Of a stretch of DNA of 40,271 nt, positions 6,149 through 12,709 are shown in pieces (position 1 is the stretch's first letter; each line of letters opens with the position of its first letter). The notes under the pieces are model-generated. The model ran no database searches, was not told where the DNA came from, and saw only the letters and a list, made by a program, of their open reading frames with translations. A program made the position numbers and the translations under genes. The stretch comes from a virus, in IMG/VR virus record IMGVR_UViG_3300023083_000007, positions 1 to 40,271 of that record. One strand, 5' to 3'.

Positions 6149-6350
6149 TAAACGCCCTCCCTTCTACTATTGAGTCGTGCAGTTCCTCCCAGTAATCCAT
6201 ACCAGGTTCATTATTCCAATTGACTGCTAAAAATATAGCATCATATGCTGTTTCTACTTTCATATCAAGCATAGTTATAAATGCCGCATTGATTGCATTC
6301 GTACGGTGTGGTTCCGGTAGTTCTGATAGGTGTTGTTTGATTGTTAGCAT
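6141..6350 (-). CDS. Hypothetical acidic protein, 69 aa
   Basis: A small acidic protein with two probable helices and a WNNEPGMDYWEELHDSI segment. It resembles no characterised family I can name. It overlaps the methyltransferase-like gene upstream (7 bp) and the DnaA-like gene downstream (8 bp). Confidence 0.65.
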   Translation of the reverse strand: MLTIKQHLSELPEPHRTNAINAAFITMLDMKVETAYDAIFLAVNWNNEPGMDYWEELHDSIVEGRAFNG

Positions 6351-7018
6351 GATTGTGAGATTAAAAATTCAACTGACTGTTTTGCTATGGCTTCGGCTAT
6401 TCCTTTGTATGTTTTACTTCTTAGTTCTGCTCTGTTTTTACTAGGTGGTAATAAGTGTAACGCTTGAACTCTACCTTCTACTATCTTTGTAGATTTAACA
6501 TTTGGAAACCCTTTATTCCATAAGCACGTAGCTTTTGTTTCTCCATGTCCAAACATCCAGGGTTGCAATACCTGATCTGGCTTTCTGAAACGGCTACTCA
6601 TGACGCATATTGGATTTTCTATTCTAATGTATGGTATGTCACAATTATAAAGATTCATAAAGAACTTAATAGCCTTCTCTCTGGCCTCTCTACGCCGGGC
6701 CCCAACTAATGTACCTGATTTTCTTTCTGGCTGATCTTTATACCATTTGTTGGCTGAAACAGTAAGATACGTACAATCAGGGTGAAACACAGCGGCGTTC
6801 CATTCTGGTATAATTACTTTACTTCCATCCTGAGTTTCAATATAAATGCTTCCAATTGCTTCAAACACATCCCCTTGTATATGCCATTCTGGATGCCCAC
6901 CGCTGCAAGGCTTAAGATCACAACTAAATGCGTTAACGCCTAACCTTCTAAGTTCAATAGTGATAGCCTGGCTTTCTTCGCAACCCACTAAGAAGTATAT
7001 GTCTTCTGGTCTTTCCAT
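6344..7018 (-). CDS. Phage cytosine-C5 DNA methyltransferase-like protein
   Basis: This 224-aa protein fits a phage family usually labelled DNA cytosine methyltransferase. An N-terminal SAM-fold segment VGCEESQAIT...D (11-34) is followed by FHPDCTYLT (78-86) in the place of the catalytic Pro-Pro-Cys loop, then IENPICVMSS (133-142) in the place of the ENPxG motif, and PDQVLQPWMFGHGETKATCLW (147-167) typical of the family. The Pro before the Cys is Asp and the first Pro is His, so activity is uncertain, although Cys82 is present. A working enzyme would modify phage DNA against host restriction. It overlaps its neighbours by TAATG and 7 bp. Confidence 0.65.
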   Translation of the reverse strand: MERPEDIYFLVGCEESQAITIELRRLGVNAFSCDLKPCSGGHPEWHIQGDVFEAIGSIYIETQDGSKVIIPEWNAAVFHPDCTYLTVSANKWYKDQPERKSGTLVGARRREAREKAIKFFMNLYNCDIPYIRIENPICVMSSRFRKPDQVLQPWMFGHGETKATCLWNKGFPNVKSTKIVEGRVQALHLLPPSKNRAELRSKTYKGIAEAIAKQSVEFLISQSC

Positions 7019-7182
7019 TACGCTGTCCTCCTTACTGTTAGTTGTCCCTTAGTTAATTTACTTTGCCATTCACCCTTGCCGTTGCGTTTCAAACGTGTTT
7101 TTGTCGTGATAAAGCTGTCGTAGTTGAAATGAGACTTATCAGCCATTTCTCCTACTTTCATTTTTAAAAGTTCTTCTGTCAT
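7018..7182 (-). CDS. Hypothetical basic protein, 54 aa
   Basis: I chose ATG 7182-7180 as start. A longer frame could begin with TTG at 7215, but those codons overlap the terminator hairpin at 7201-7231, which makes them unlikely. The product ends strongly basic (RLKRNGKGEWQSKLTKGQ) and is unrecognised. Its stop overlaps the methyltransferase start by TAATG. Confidence 0.5.
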   Translation of the reverse strand: MTEELLKMKVGEMADKSHFNYDSFITTKTRLKRNGKGEWQSKLTKGQLTVRRTA

Positions 7183-7200
7183 TTCGTTAATATTTTTCAC

Positions 7201-7231
7201 CCAAAAACCCCGCAACTTTCGAGTCGGGGCG
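7201..7231 (-). terminator. Intrinsic terminator or attenuator
   Basis: On the minus strand CCCCG...ACT pairs with AGT...CGGGG across a CGAA loop with a 2-nt bulge, followed by TTTTT (7207-7203). It lies between the 44-aa gene (7249-7383) and the 54-aa gene (7018-7182), so it may only partly stop transcription into the methyltransferase and DnaA-like genes. Confidence 0.65.
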
Positions 7232-7248
7232 GTTTGTAGGGAGGTCGC

Positions 7249-7383
7249 TTATTTAGCGTCTTTTAAATTAACCTCCGTTGGGAAAGCTATTTTATTTTCT
7301 TTTATATGGGTATCGGTAATATCCGTTTTTGTCCCGTCAGCATTTAATTGAAATGCTATTTCAAATTTTAATAAAGGTTCCAT
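7249..7383 (-). CDS. Hypothetical protein, 44 aa
   Basis: A short frame from ATG 7383 to TAA 7251-7249, just downstream of a 32-aa gene and just before a terminator. The sequence begins MEPLLKFEIAFQLNADGTK and looks like beta strands with polar turns; there is no membrane segment. It is supported by tight packing with its neighbours and a matching orientation, not by any recognised family. Confidence 0.55.
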   Translation of the reverse strand: MEPLLKFEIAFQLNADGTKTDITDTHIKENKIAFPTEVNLKDAK

Positions 7384-7387
7384 TTTA

Positions 7388-7486
7388 TTATTTAAAAAGT
7401 ACATAATATATTAACTCAAATCTATAAAAACCCAAATCTTCAGATTTATCCAGTAGTATATTGAATGCTCTATATACCCTGTTCAT
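7388..7486 (-). CDS. Putative microprotein, 32 aa
   Basis: ATG 7486-7484 lies 1 nt after the stop of the upstream gene, and the frame ends 5 bp before the next start. The product (MNRVYRAFNILLDKSEDLGF...) has an aromatic, hydrophobic C-terminus but no clear transmembrane span. Support is positional only. Confidence 0.4.
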   Translation of the reverse strand: MNRVYRAFNILLDKSEDLGFYRFELIYYVLFK

Positions 7487-7487
7487 T

Positions 7488-7649
7488 CTAAAACGATTGT
7501 AAATTTTCAAACCATCCTGGCCAAGCATTTTTTATTATTTCTCTGTTTTCGTAGTCGGCTATCAAAAATGCGCCAAATATTTTTACCGTGAAATTGTTAA
7601 GATTTTTTACTTCAGAATCGTACCACTGATCAAATAAGCATTTTTTCAT
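7488..7649 (-). CDS. Hypothetical protein, 53 aa
   Basis: I chose ATG 7649-7647. A longer frame extends to 7751, but it would cross a good promoter (TATATTTG at 7687-7680), so the extra residues are probably not translated. The short form starts MKKCLFDQWYDSEVKNLNNF and is unrecognised. It is the first gene of a transcription unit that continues through 7388-7486, 7249-7383 and, past an attenuator-like hairpin, the methyltransferase operon. Confidence 0.6.
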   Translation of the reverse strand: MKKCLFDQWYDSEVKNLNNFTVKIFGAFLIADYENREIIKNAWPGWFENLQSF

Positions 7650-7679
7650 AATCGTAAACCGTTTGTTTGTTTCGGTATT

Positions 7680-7710
7680 CAAATATACTAATAGCAAAAC
7701 AAACAACCAA
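7680..7710 (-). promoter_or_regulatory. Leftward promoter
   Basis: TTG (7710-7708), 20 nt, TATATTTG (7687-7680) on the minus strand match the Bacteroidota consensus. The first start codon is 30 nt downstream. A terminator (7748-7776) lies just upstream, so this promoter restarts transcription after the recombination genes. Confidence 0.7.
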
Positions 7711-7747
7711 ATTAAATCGTATTTATTTTTGTAACAAAATAATAGAC

Positions 7748-7776
7748 ACAAAAAAACCGGCTCATGACTTCCGGTT
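7748..7776 (-). terminator. Terminator after the exonuclease gene
   Basis: On the minus strand AACCGG (7776-7771) pairs with CCGGTT (7760-7755) around a 10-nt loop, followed by a run of T. It closes the leftward unit that starts near 10062. Confidence 0.75.
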
Positions 7777-7843
7777 AATTAGTAGGTAGAATATGTTTAA
7801 TTTAAATGTAATCCCAATCCTATCAAGCCGGATGGGTTAGGCT

Positions 7844-8734
7844 TTAATGCGTTAATAAATTGTATATATATTCTCTGCACATATAAGATCTTTGTTCTAT
7901 TAATTTCTGAGCAGGCTTGTCGACGTCAAAGTAAAAAGGTTTAATCCTATCATCTTCTGGTATTTCAATGAAGGTTTCCAGAGTGGAGCCAGGAAACAAA
8001 GCGGACTTAGCTAGTTCAAATTCAGGCTTAGTAAACACCATTCTTTCTGCAATTTTGTACTTTTCATTATCTCCACTAATCCATCTAACGGCGTCTTCAA
8101 CAGCTTCAAAACTTGAATTTATTAAAGTATAACACAAGCATAACTTATCTGCATCCCAAAGTGTTGAATAGTTTTGTAATTGCCACCAATATTTAGGATC
8201 TGGTATTTCAGTTTCAAACATCGGAAAAGTGTCGAGAGACCAACTGCATTTATTGTCATAAACAATACTATTGTGGTTTAAGTCACATTCTCCCTCCGAA
8301 AATTCATTACGTCTGCGCTCTGTATTCTTATAAACCATACCTAACTTTAACTGAACGGCCATTAAGGTAAATGCGTCTTCTTCTCCCTCATTACCTTTGT
8401 TTACATATTTATTTTTAAGTTGCTCACGTCTGCCATAAAGTGTTTGTTTAAGCCATTTTTTGCAATGCGTTTTTGCGCCTTCAGTCAATTCCGGGTTATC
8501 TCTTTTATGAATCAAATCTTTTAAATCAGCCTCTTGCAACAAACTAAGAGGTTTAGCTTTACTGACTAGTCCAGCATATACATTTTCAAAATAAAGTTTT
8601 TGCCTTTCTTCCAGTTGTTTAAGTTTAGATTCTTGGGCTACAGTCAACCCAACTGACCCCCCGCAAATTTCAATAGTTGCACTACCCCTAATACGGAATG
8701 AATCCGCTATTTCTCTGGCTGTAGACTGTTCCAT
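7844..8734 (-). CDS. PD-(D/E)XK recombination exonuclease, YqaJ/lambda-Exo-like
   Basis: The 296-aa protein has the layout of phage recombination exonucleases. A Glu in GNEGEED (about 115-120) precedes the nuclease core GECD (Asp151) and VYDNKC (Asp160-x-Lys162), followed by a YWWQLQNY helix (about 182-189) containing the conserved Gln of the YqaJ/lambda exonuclease group. Such enzymes chew 5' ends so that an annealing protein can pair the exposed strands. The upstream gene (8707-9387), overlapping by 28 bp, encodes a likely annealing partner, so the two form a Red-like pair. About 110 N-terminal residues are helical and unrecognised. Confidence 0.8.
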   Translation of the reverse strand: MEQSTAREIADSFRIRGSATIEICGGSVGLTVAQESKLKQLEERQKLYFENVYAGLVSKAKPLSLLQEADLKDLIHKRDNPELTEGAKTHCKKWLKQTLYGRREQLKNKYVNKGNEGEEDAFTLMAVQLKLGMVYKNTERRRNEFSEGECDLNHNSIVYDNKCSWSLDTFPMFETEIPDPKYWWQLQNYSTLWDADKLCLCYTLINSSFEAVEDAVRWISGDNEKYKIAERMVFTKPEFELAKSALFPGSTLETFIEIPEDDRIKPFYFDVDKPAQKLIEQRSYMCREYIYNLLTH

Positions 8735-9387
8735 TTTTCTTCAAATTGACTGGTTATAGATTCTGTTAAATGTGAACGGAGCGATTCTAGCACCTCTAAG
8801 CTATCAGATTTATCAATCAAGGTTAACATTCGTATTTCTTCTTTACTACGAACTACCTCCGCTAATTTAGCGTCCATTTGGAAGGCTAGTACATCCTTCC
8901 GGTTTAAGTTAGCTCCAAAGATATCACCTAACATGTCAGCGGCATCTTTTAGCGCAACTGTTTTCGCAAGCGGGAAAGCCATACTTAAAGCGCCGTTGTT
9001 AATGTTAGCTAAATCTGCAGGAGAAGTGCCTTTAGCTGTTTGCAATTGAACTGCGCCTATGCCGTCTTGACATTCCATTTCTCCTGTTACCAAATCTTGA
9101 TACCAGAGCCTTACCACAACATAAACACCATTAAAAGAAGTTCCCTCCCTAAGAATTTCAATTCTGTATTTTTTAAATATCTTTTTTAGCATAAACTCTA
9201 CCTTTTCAATAGGCAAGTATTTATATCCTTTAATATAAGGATGTTCTTTAACCCACGATTTAGGGGGCGACTGATTAAGGTAGTGCGATACCATGTCTTG
9301 CTTAAGTGCAATTTCTGGGTTTGCATATAATTCCTGCATTGACGGCACTTTTGATTCTGATATTGTTAAATCTGTAGTTTCTTTCAT
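8707..9387 (-). CDS. Single-strand annealing protein, Rad52/RecT-like
   Basis: This 226-aa protein resembles phage Rad52/22-RecT-like annealing proteins. A central beta-rich part (about 55-115) has YKYLPIEKVEFML and YVVVRLWYQDL strands, and a helical part (142-162) reads KTVALKDAADMLGDIFG, comparable to the AlKRA...FG helix of Rad52-type proteins. It would coat and anneal ssDNA made by the exonuclease encoded next to it (28-bp overlap). The pair probably serves recombination-dependent replication or repair. Which of the Rad52, RecT or Erf clans it belongs to cannot be settled by eye. Confidence 0.7.
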   Translation of the reverse strand: MKETTDLTISESKVPSMQELYANPEIALKQDMVSHYLNQSPPKSWVKEHPYIKGYKYLPIEKVEFMLKKIFKKYRIEILREGTSFNGVYVVVRLWYQDLVTGEMECQDGIGAVQLQTAKGTSPADLANINNGALSMAFPLAKTVALKDAADMLGDIFGANLNRKDVLAFQMDAKLAEVVRSKEEIRMLTLIDKSDSLEVLESLRSHLTESITSQFEEKWNSLQPEK

Positions 9388-9470
9388 TTATATAAATATT
9401 TAACTATTAAAAATACTCCGATAATACCCATTGTTATGGTTATCCGTAAAAACCAAGTGTATTTAAGCAT
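9384..9470 (-). CDS. Single-span membrane microprotein, 28 aa
   Basis: ATG 9470 to TGA 9386-9384. It overlaps the stop of the upstream gene by 8 bp and the annealing-protein start by ATGA. Nearly the whole peptide is one hydrophobic helix (residues 4-25) flanked by Lys, as in other tiny phage membrane peptides. Function is unknown. Confidence 0.55.
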   Translation of the reverse strand: MLKYTWFLRITITMGIIGVFLIVKYLYK

Positions 9471-9669
9471 GATCTTTGATGTGTTTTTCTAGCCATCCAA
9501 TCAATTCATCTAGCCTGTCGTAGGTGTAGATTGAATAGTTGTACTCATAATACTCAGGCTTTATCTTAAATATAGATATGGCTTGTGCTGATGGATGATA
9601 ATCAAAGTTAGCCCCTTCAATTTGTAATGCCAATTCCAGGCATTTTGAGATTTTTTGTTGAGTAGTCAT
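9463..9669 (-). CDS. Hypothetical protein, 68 aa
   Basis: An unrecognised small protein with mixed helix/strand character and many aromatic residues (PEYYEYNYSIYTYDRL). It begins by TAATG overlap with the 43-aa gene upstream and ends 8 bp into the membrane microprotein gene. Confidence 0.65.
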   Translation of the reverse strand: MTTQQKISKCLELALQIEGANFDYHPSAQAISIFKIKPEYYEYNYSIYTYDRLDELIGWLEKHIKDHA

Positions 9670-9800
9670 TATTTCGAAAGTTTAGAACGTAAAGCCATAG
9701 CGTTAAATTTAATCGTCTCAGCCATTAAAGCTGGTGATAACTTATACATCGTGCCTTTAAAGCTGATGTTTTTATGTAGTTGTTTTTGGTAAGGTGTCAT
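9669..9800 (-). CDS. Hypothetical basic protein, 43 aa
   Basis: ATG 9800 to TAA 9671-9669, 1 bp after the upstream stop and overlapping the next start by TAATG. The peptide is basic with two probable helices and no recognised domain. The gene-to-gene junctions are its main support. Confidence 0.55.
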   Translation of the reverse strand: MTPYQKQLHKNISFKGTMYKLSPALMAETIKFNAMALRSKLSK

Positions 9801-9801
9801 G

Positions 9802-10029
9802 TTATTCAGCGTTTAAAGCGTAAATTAATGCGTCGGCTTGATTTACTGCCCACCTGGCTATTTCTTCATGCGGCATTCCGCTATTACCTACGTGATCAGC
9901 CCCAGCATAAGCCTGCATAGCGGACATTGCAAATTGTTCACGTTTGGTTAACCCAAAGCCCCGTATGGCATAACCGTTATTGTCATACTCTGTAGTCGGG
10001 TAAGCAGGTTCATTCCCGTTTGTTTTCAT
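9802..10029 (-). CDS. Conserved phage protein with GLTKREQFA motif, 75 aa
   Basis: I chose ATG 10029. An upstream ATG at 10083 would lie inside the promoter and is unlikely. The motif GFGLTKREQFAMSAMQAYAG, followed by IARWAVNQADALIYAL, occurs in many small proteins of tailed phages of unknown function. It is the first gene of the leftward early unit, 32 nt downstream of a strong -7 box, so it is probably among the first proteins made. Confidence 0.7.
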   Translation of the reverse strand: MKTNGNEPAYPTTEYDNNGYAIRGFGLTKREQFAMSAMQAYAGADHVGNSGMPHEEIARWAVNQADALIYALNAE

Positions 10030-10061
10030 AATCCTAATGTCGTTTGATTGTTGCGACAGGA

Positions 10062-10091
10062 CAAATATAGTTATACTTTTCATATTGTCAA
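10062..10091 (-). promoter_or_regulatory. Leftward early promoter
   Basis: TTG (10091-10089), 19 nt, TATATTTG (10069-10062) on the minus strand. The -33 part lies within the palindrome TATTG-T-CAATA (10083-10093), a likely operator. It forms a divergent pair with the rightward promoter at 10131-10160. Confidence 0.75.
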
Positions 10092-10138
10092 TAGTTAAAT
10101 GATATTATTTCATAATTATTTTCATTGCTATTGCAATA
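10083..10138. promoter_or_regulatory. Divergent control region with paired palindromes
   Basis: Two similar palindromes, TATTG-T-CAATA (10083-10093) and TATTGCAATA (10129-10138), cover the -33 elements of the leftward and rightward promoters. Between them lie tandem ATTATTTCAT / ATTATTTTCAT repeats. This layout is what a two-operator switch would look like; the RHH-like protein encoded at 10166 is a plausible ligand. Confidence 0.5.
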
Positions 10139-10160
10139 TCGGATTATTTGATTACATTTG
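10131..10160 (+). promoter_or_regulatory. Rightward early promoter, leaderless type
   Basis: TTG (10131-10133), 19 nt, TACATTTG (10153-10160). The start codon of the first rightward gene is at 10166, only 5 nt after the box, so transcription should begin close to or at the ATG. Confidence 0.75.
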
Positions 10161-10165
10161 TTGCC

Positions 10166-10372
10166 ATGGAGACAGAAAAACCAAAATATAGAAAGTTTGT
10201 ACTAAGGATTAGTAACGAGCTAAAAGAGAAAGCAGAAGTTAAAGCAAAAGAAGATAATAGGTCTTTAAATAGCTATATACTTAGCCTTATATCTGCAGAT
10301 CAAAAGGGATTTATAGTTAAAGGAAGTGATTTAATAAATGTAATTAAAAGATCAGTAAACCCAAGATCATGA
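10166..10372 (+). CDS. Arc/ribbon-helix-helix-like DNA-binding protein
   Basis: A 68-aa protein with the ribbon-helix-helix look: a short strand KYRKFVLRIS, helix ELKEKAEVKAKED, then NRSLNSYILSLIS, where N-R-S-L-N-S-Y is the helix-B start of many Arc-like repressors. The start at ATG 10166 is preferred to TTG 10148 because the -7 box lies between them. RHH proteins bind short palindromes as dimers of dimers; the twin palindromes at 10083-10138 are obvious candidate sites for autoregulation and for control of the leftward operon. The next gene overlaps it by ATGA. Confidence 0.7.
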   Translation: METEKPKYRKFVLRISNELKEKAEVKAKEDNRSLNSYILSLISADQKGFIVKGSDLINVIKRSVNPRS

Positions 10373-10623
10373 CAAAAATACCAACAAAAGAAAATCCTAT
10401 ACCTTATAAATTTCCGTTTAGGGTTGGTCGTAAAAAATCAATAGCTATACTTGATGCTGATTCTTGTGAGATAGTTATATTTCCTCGTGGTAGTGAAGAA
10501 ATAGCCAGAATTACATGTATGCTTTGGAATAATTGGCATAAAGAATTAATAGAAGCATGTTCTTTTTCAGAACAACGCACTTATCAAAAAGTATCTTATA
10601 TAAAAGAAAAAAAAATAATATGA
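10369..10623 (+). CDS. Hypothetical protein, 84 aa
   Basis: An unrecognised small protein, basic at both ends with a beta-rich middle (SIAILDADSCEIVIFPRG) and a helix with LWNNWHKELIEA. It is joined by ATGA overlaps to the RHH-like gene and to the following microprotein. Confidence 0.65.
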   Translation: MTKIPTKENPIPYKFPFRVGRKKSIAILDADSCEIVIFPRGSEEIARITCMLWNNWHKELIEACSFSEQRTYQKVSYIKEKKII

Positions 10624-10718
10624 CCCCACTAGACTACACGTTTATTGCCTTTAAAGTATTGGTAATAGCAGTAATTGTATATTTTTTAATTTGCTCACGA
10701 GGCGTAAAACCGGAATAA
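10620..10718 (+). CDS. Single-span membrane microprotein, 32 aa
   Basis: ATG 10620 overlaps the previous stop by ATGA; TAA is at 10716-10718, 1 bp before the next start. A hydrophobic helix (about residues 8-25, FIAFKVLVIAVIVYFLI) is followed by a short basic tail. No family was recognised. Confidence 0.55.
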   Translation: MTPLDYTFIAFKVLVIAVIVYFLICSRGVKPE

Positions 10719-10719
10719 A

Positions 10720-10941
10720 ATGAATGCACAAGAAGCAAGACGTACGGCTAGTAAAATGCATAACAAAGCTGAAGAAATAATCCTTAAAATAAGAGAGGAA
10801 GCGATTAAAGGCAGATTTGAAACTTATTGGTATGAACAAATATCTGACTTTGATAGGTCTTCATTAACAAATTTAGGTTATACTGTAGGTCAAGAGCAAT
10901 CTGACGGAAGAAACGGAATATTAACAAAAATAAGCTGGTAA
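10720..10941 (+). CDS. Hypothetical protein, 73 aa
   Basis: The N-terminal half is a probable amphipathic helix (EARRTASKMHNKAEEIILKI); the C-terminal half is mixed. It is soluble and unrecognised, and lies between two membrane microprotein genes in the rightward string. Confidence 0.6.
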   Translation: MNAQEARRTASKMHNKAEEIILKIREEAIKGRFETYWYEQISDFDRSSLTNLGYTVGQEQSDGRNGILTKISW

Positions 10942-10944
10942 ACT

Positions 10945-11034
10945 ATGAACCTCCTAGCCAAACTAACCCCGCCAATATCCCTGCTAACAGTTGTTGCGGG
11001 TGTAATTTATTTGATTAATCATTTAGGAATATGA
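10945..11034 (+). CDS. Single-span membrane microprotein, 29 aa
   Basis: ATG 10945 to TGA 11032-11034, overlapping the next start at 11031 by ATGA. Residues about 8-27 are a hydrophobic helix (PPISLLTVVAGVIYLI). It may be a small holin-like or regulatory peptide; nothing decides this. Confidence 0.5.
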   Translation: MNLLAKLTPPISLLTVVAGVIYLINHLGI

Positions 11035-11249
11035 AAGATTTAATAGAATATTGCATTACATTAATATTTCAATTGGTATACTTAGCGTTTGCTATATTCA
11101 CTGCAATAGTAGGCAAGCATATAAACGGATCTGTATTTTGGGCAATAATAGACTTCTTTTTCGCTCCCTTTGTTTGGGTCAAGTGGATGCTGTGTGAACA
11201 AGTAAGTTTATCAATAATTAACCATTCGTTTGACTTTTTCTTTAAATAG
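11031..11249 (+). CDS. Membrane protein, 72 aa
   Basis: Two hydrophobic stretches are visible: about residues 5-28 (aliphatic) and 34-55 (aromatic, with WAIIDFFFAPFVWVKW). It probably lies in the inner membrane. It is unrecognised; it starts by ATGA overlap with the preceding microprotein. Confidence 0.6.
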   Translation: MKDLIEYCITLIFQLVYLAFAIFTAIVGKHINGSVFWAIIDFFFAPFVWVKWMLCEQVSLSIINHSFDFFFK

Positions 11250-11253
11250 AGAT

Positions 11254-11469
11254 ATGGAAAATCAAGAAATATGGAAGAAACAGGTTTTTGAACTTAATAC
11301 TAAGCTGTTTTGGGAGAGAAGAAGGTACGATAAGCTATACGCCTCTATACAATTTCAATTAAACAAAGCCATTGACCTAACCCTAAAAATGCACGATAAT
11401 TGCATTGAAGAAGGTCATATTATGGCTACCAAAGCAAAGATTTTAGAACAACTAACCAAATTAAAATGA
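11254..11469 (+). CDS. Hypothetical coiled-coil protein, 71 aa
   Basis: I chose ATG 11254 (MENQEIWKKQ). A TTG at 11230 would extend it by 8 residues into the upstream gene. The sequence is almost wholly helical and charged, with a probable coiled coil. It overlaps the next gene by ATGA. Function is unknown. Confidence 0.6.
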   Translation: MENQEIWKKQVFELNTKLFWERRRYDKLYASIQFQLNKAIDLTLKMHDNCIEEGHIMATKAKILEQLTKLK

Positions 11470-11705
11470 AAAAACACCCGATTGTTATGGCGATAGACAG
11501 GTATGTTGTCGCCTTGTTGACCGCTACGGCTTGCGTTATGGTTATGGAAGCATGCATGCCTACTGAAAGGGCTAAACCGCTATCATATACTGTTGCCAGG
11601 ATTCCGAGTGATAACCTTCAGGATAGTTTGCAACATGCCGCAATGGAGGCTGATAGAAAGGCAAGTATTGATAGGTTTAAGGAGCAAAGGAGGGTTAAGC
11701 CGTGA
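11466..11705 (+). CDS. Putative exported or lipid-anchored small protein, 79 aa
   Basis: The N-terminus has a basic start and a hydrophobic segment (about 12-29) ending in MEACMP, which loosely resembles a lipobox, followed by a soluble charged C-terminal part. It may be membrane-anchored. It is unrecognised and overlaps the next gene by 4 bp. Confidence 0.55.
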   Translation: MKKHPIVMAIDRYVVALLTATACVMVMEACMPTERAKPLSYTVARIPSDNLQDSLQHAAMEADRKASIDRFKEQRRVKP

Positions 11706-12208
11706 TTAGAAAAATCAAAACAGAAAAGTTCGAAGGGCTGGCAGTGCTCGTACCCGATGTAAAAATGTTTTTTAAAATCCATAACGAATACTTGGTAATG
11801 GGTGTGTCTAGCGAAGATGTGGGTGGCAAAATAAAGAAAATACAAAGAGGTGACAATAGAGGTTTTATTAGGTCAGAATTAATATATGGATGTGAAATAT
11901 TGGGGAAAGTAGAGGAATTGACAGAGGATCAATGTGCGGATATTGTTGAGCTTGGAGAAGCAGGTAGCTTTTATGGATATAATTTTACTGTTTATAAAAA
12001 TTACAAGAATTCAGAAGATAAAGGAGATTGGTTTTTTAAATCTACAATATCATTCGCCTCCCTCATGCAATCAATGGAATGTTATTCGGTAAATCCATAC
12101 GGGGAAAGACCAAAGGCTGATATATTCATTGATAATACTATACGCTGGAAGATATGGGACTACGCACAGAAAAAAGTCGGCACGTGGTTAATACTTAAAA
12201 AGGTATAA
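11702..12208 (+). CDS. Hypothetical protein, 168 aa, GTG start
   Basis: The last gene of the rightward string begins with GTG overlapping the previous stop (GTGA). The protein is soluble and mixed alpha/beta, with no motif I recognise. It ends 1 bp before the stop of the convergent spanin-like gene; its terminator hairpin (12274-12305) lies inside that opposing gene. Confidence 0.65.
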   Translation: MIRKIKTEKFEGLAVLVPDVKMFFKIHNEYLVMGVSSEDVGGKIKKIQRGDNRGFIRSELIYGCEILGKVEELTEDQCADIVELGEAGSFYGYNFTVYKNYKNSEDKGDWFFKSTISFASLMQSMECYSVNPYGERPKADIFIDNTIRWKIWDYAQKKVGTWLILKKV

Positions 12209-12709
12209 CTATCTCACCCACTTCAACCAAGCCAGAACTCCCAAAATAAGAAATCCAAATCCACCAAGTACGTAAAGTCCATTTCTCGACGAGGTGGACT
12301 TTTTACTTTTATATACAGTCAGCGTATTCGTCACTACCTTGTTTTTAATCTTCCACTTTTCTACATCATGCGTAATCGTGTTGGTTACAGTTTTCTTAAT
12401 GGTAATCTGCGTATTGGTATAATCACCTGTTTTAGTAGATTTAACGACCTTAGTAGGTTTTCCTGTAACTTTATCTAGGTATGTAGTTTCGCTTATCTCA
12501 GTCGTCTTATTTGTGGTCGTATTTGTGCTTAAGGCCTTATCCTGGGTAGTGATAGCAGATGACTTATCAGACTGACCTTCATTTGATGATTCGTTAAGTG
12601 TACTGTTCTCTGTACGTATCTTTTCAGATTCAACCTTCCTAGTTCCGCAACTAATTATAAACATAGCAATGCAAGCGTATAGCAGTATTCTAATTGATAG
12701 GTTTTTCAT
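12209..12709 (-). CDS. Putative unimolecular spanin (u-spanin)
   Basis: The 166-aa protein has a lipoprotein signal (hydrophobic residues 7-20, then FIISC with Cys21) and a C-terminal transmembrane segment (about 145-162) ending in KWVR. In between is a Thr/Ser/Lys-rich extended region. An outer-membrane lipid anchor plus an inner-membrane C-terminal span in one chain is the topology of unimolecular spanins such as phage T1 gp11, which fuse the two membranes in the last lysis step. Position after holin-like and amidase genes supports this. No sequence homology is claimed; the call rests on topology and context. Confidence 0.75.
   Translation of the reverse strand: MKNLSIRILLYACIAMFIISCGTRKVESEKIRTENSTLNESSNEGQSDKSSAITTQDKALSTNTTTNKTTEISETTYLDKVTGKPTKVVKSTKTGDYTNTQITIKKTVTNTITHDVEKWKIKNKVVTNTLTVYKSKKSTSSRNGLYVLGGFGFLILGVLAWLKWVR
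12274..12305 (+). terminator. Terminator of the rightward string, inside the opposing gene
   Basis: AAAGTCCA (12274-12281) pairs with TGGACTTT (12295-12302) around a 13-nt loop and is followed by further T. It lies within the 3' part of the minus-strand spanin-like gene, so rightward transcripts end with about 65 nt antisense to that gene. Confidence 0.65.

Noticed and set aside
7780-7870. A 26-codon minus-strand GTG frame ending LIGLGLHLN, overlapping the end of the exonuclease gene
   Set aside because: It would have to start inside the exonuclease gene, has no family support, and the peptide is of low complexity; a frameshifted exonuclease tail could not be supported.
10030-10083. An N-terminal extension of the 9802-10029 gene to ATG 10083
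   Set aside because: The extension runs through the -7 box and spacer of the leftward promoter, so it would not be transcribed from that promoter.
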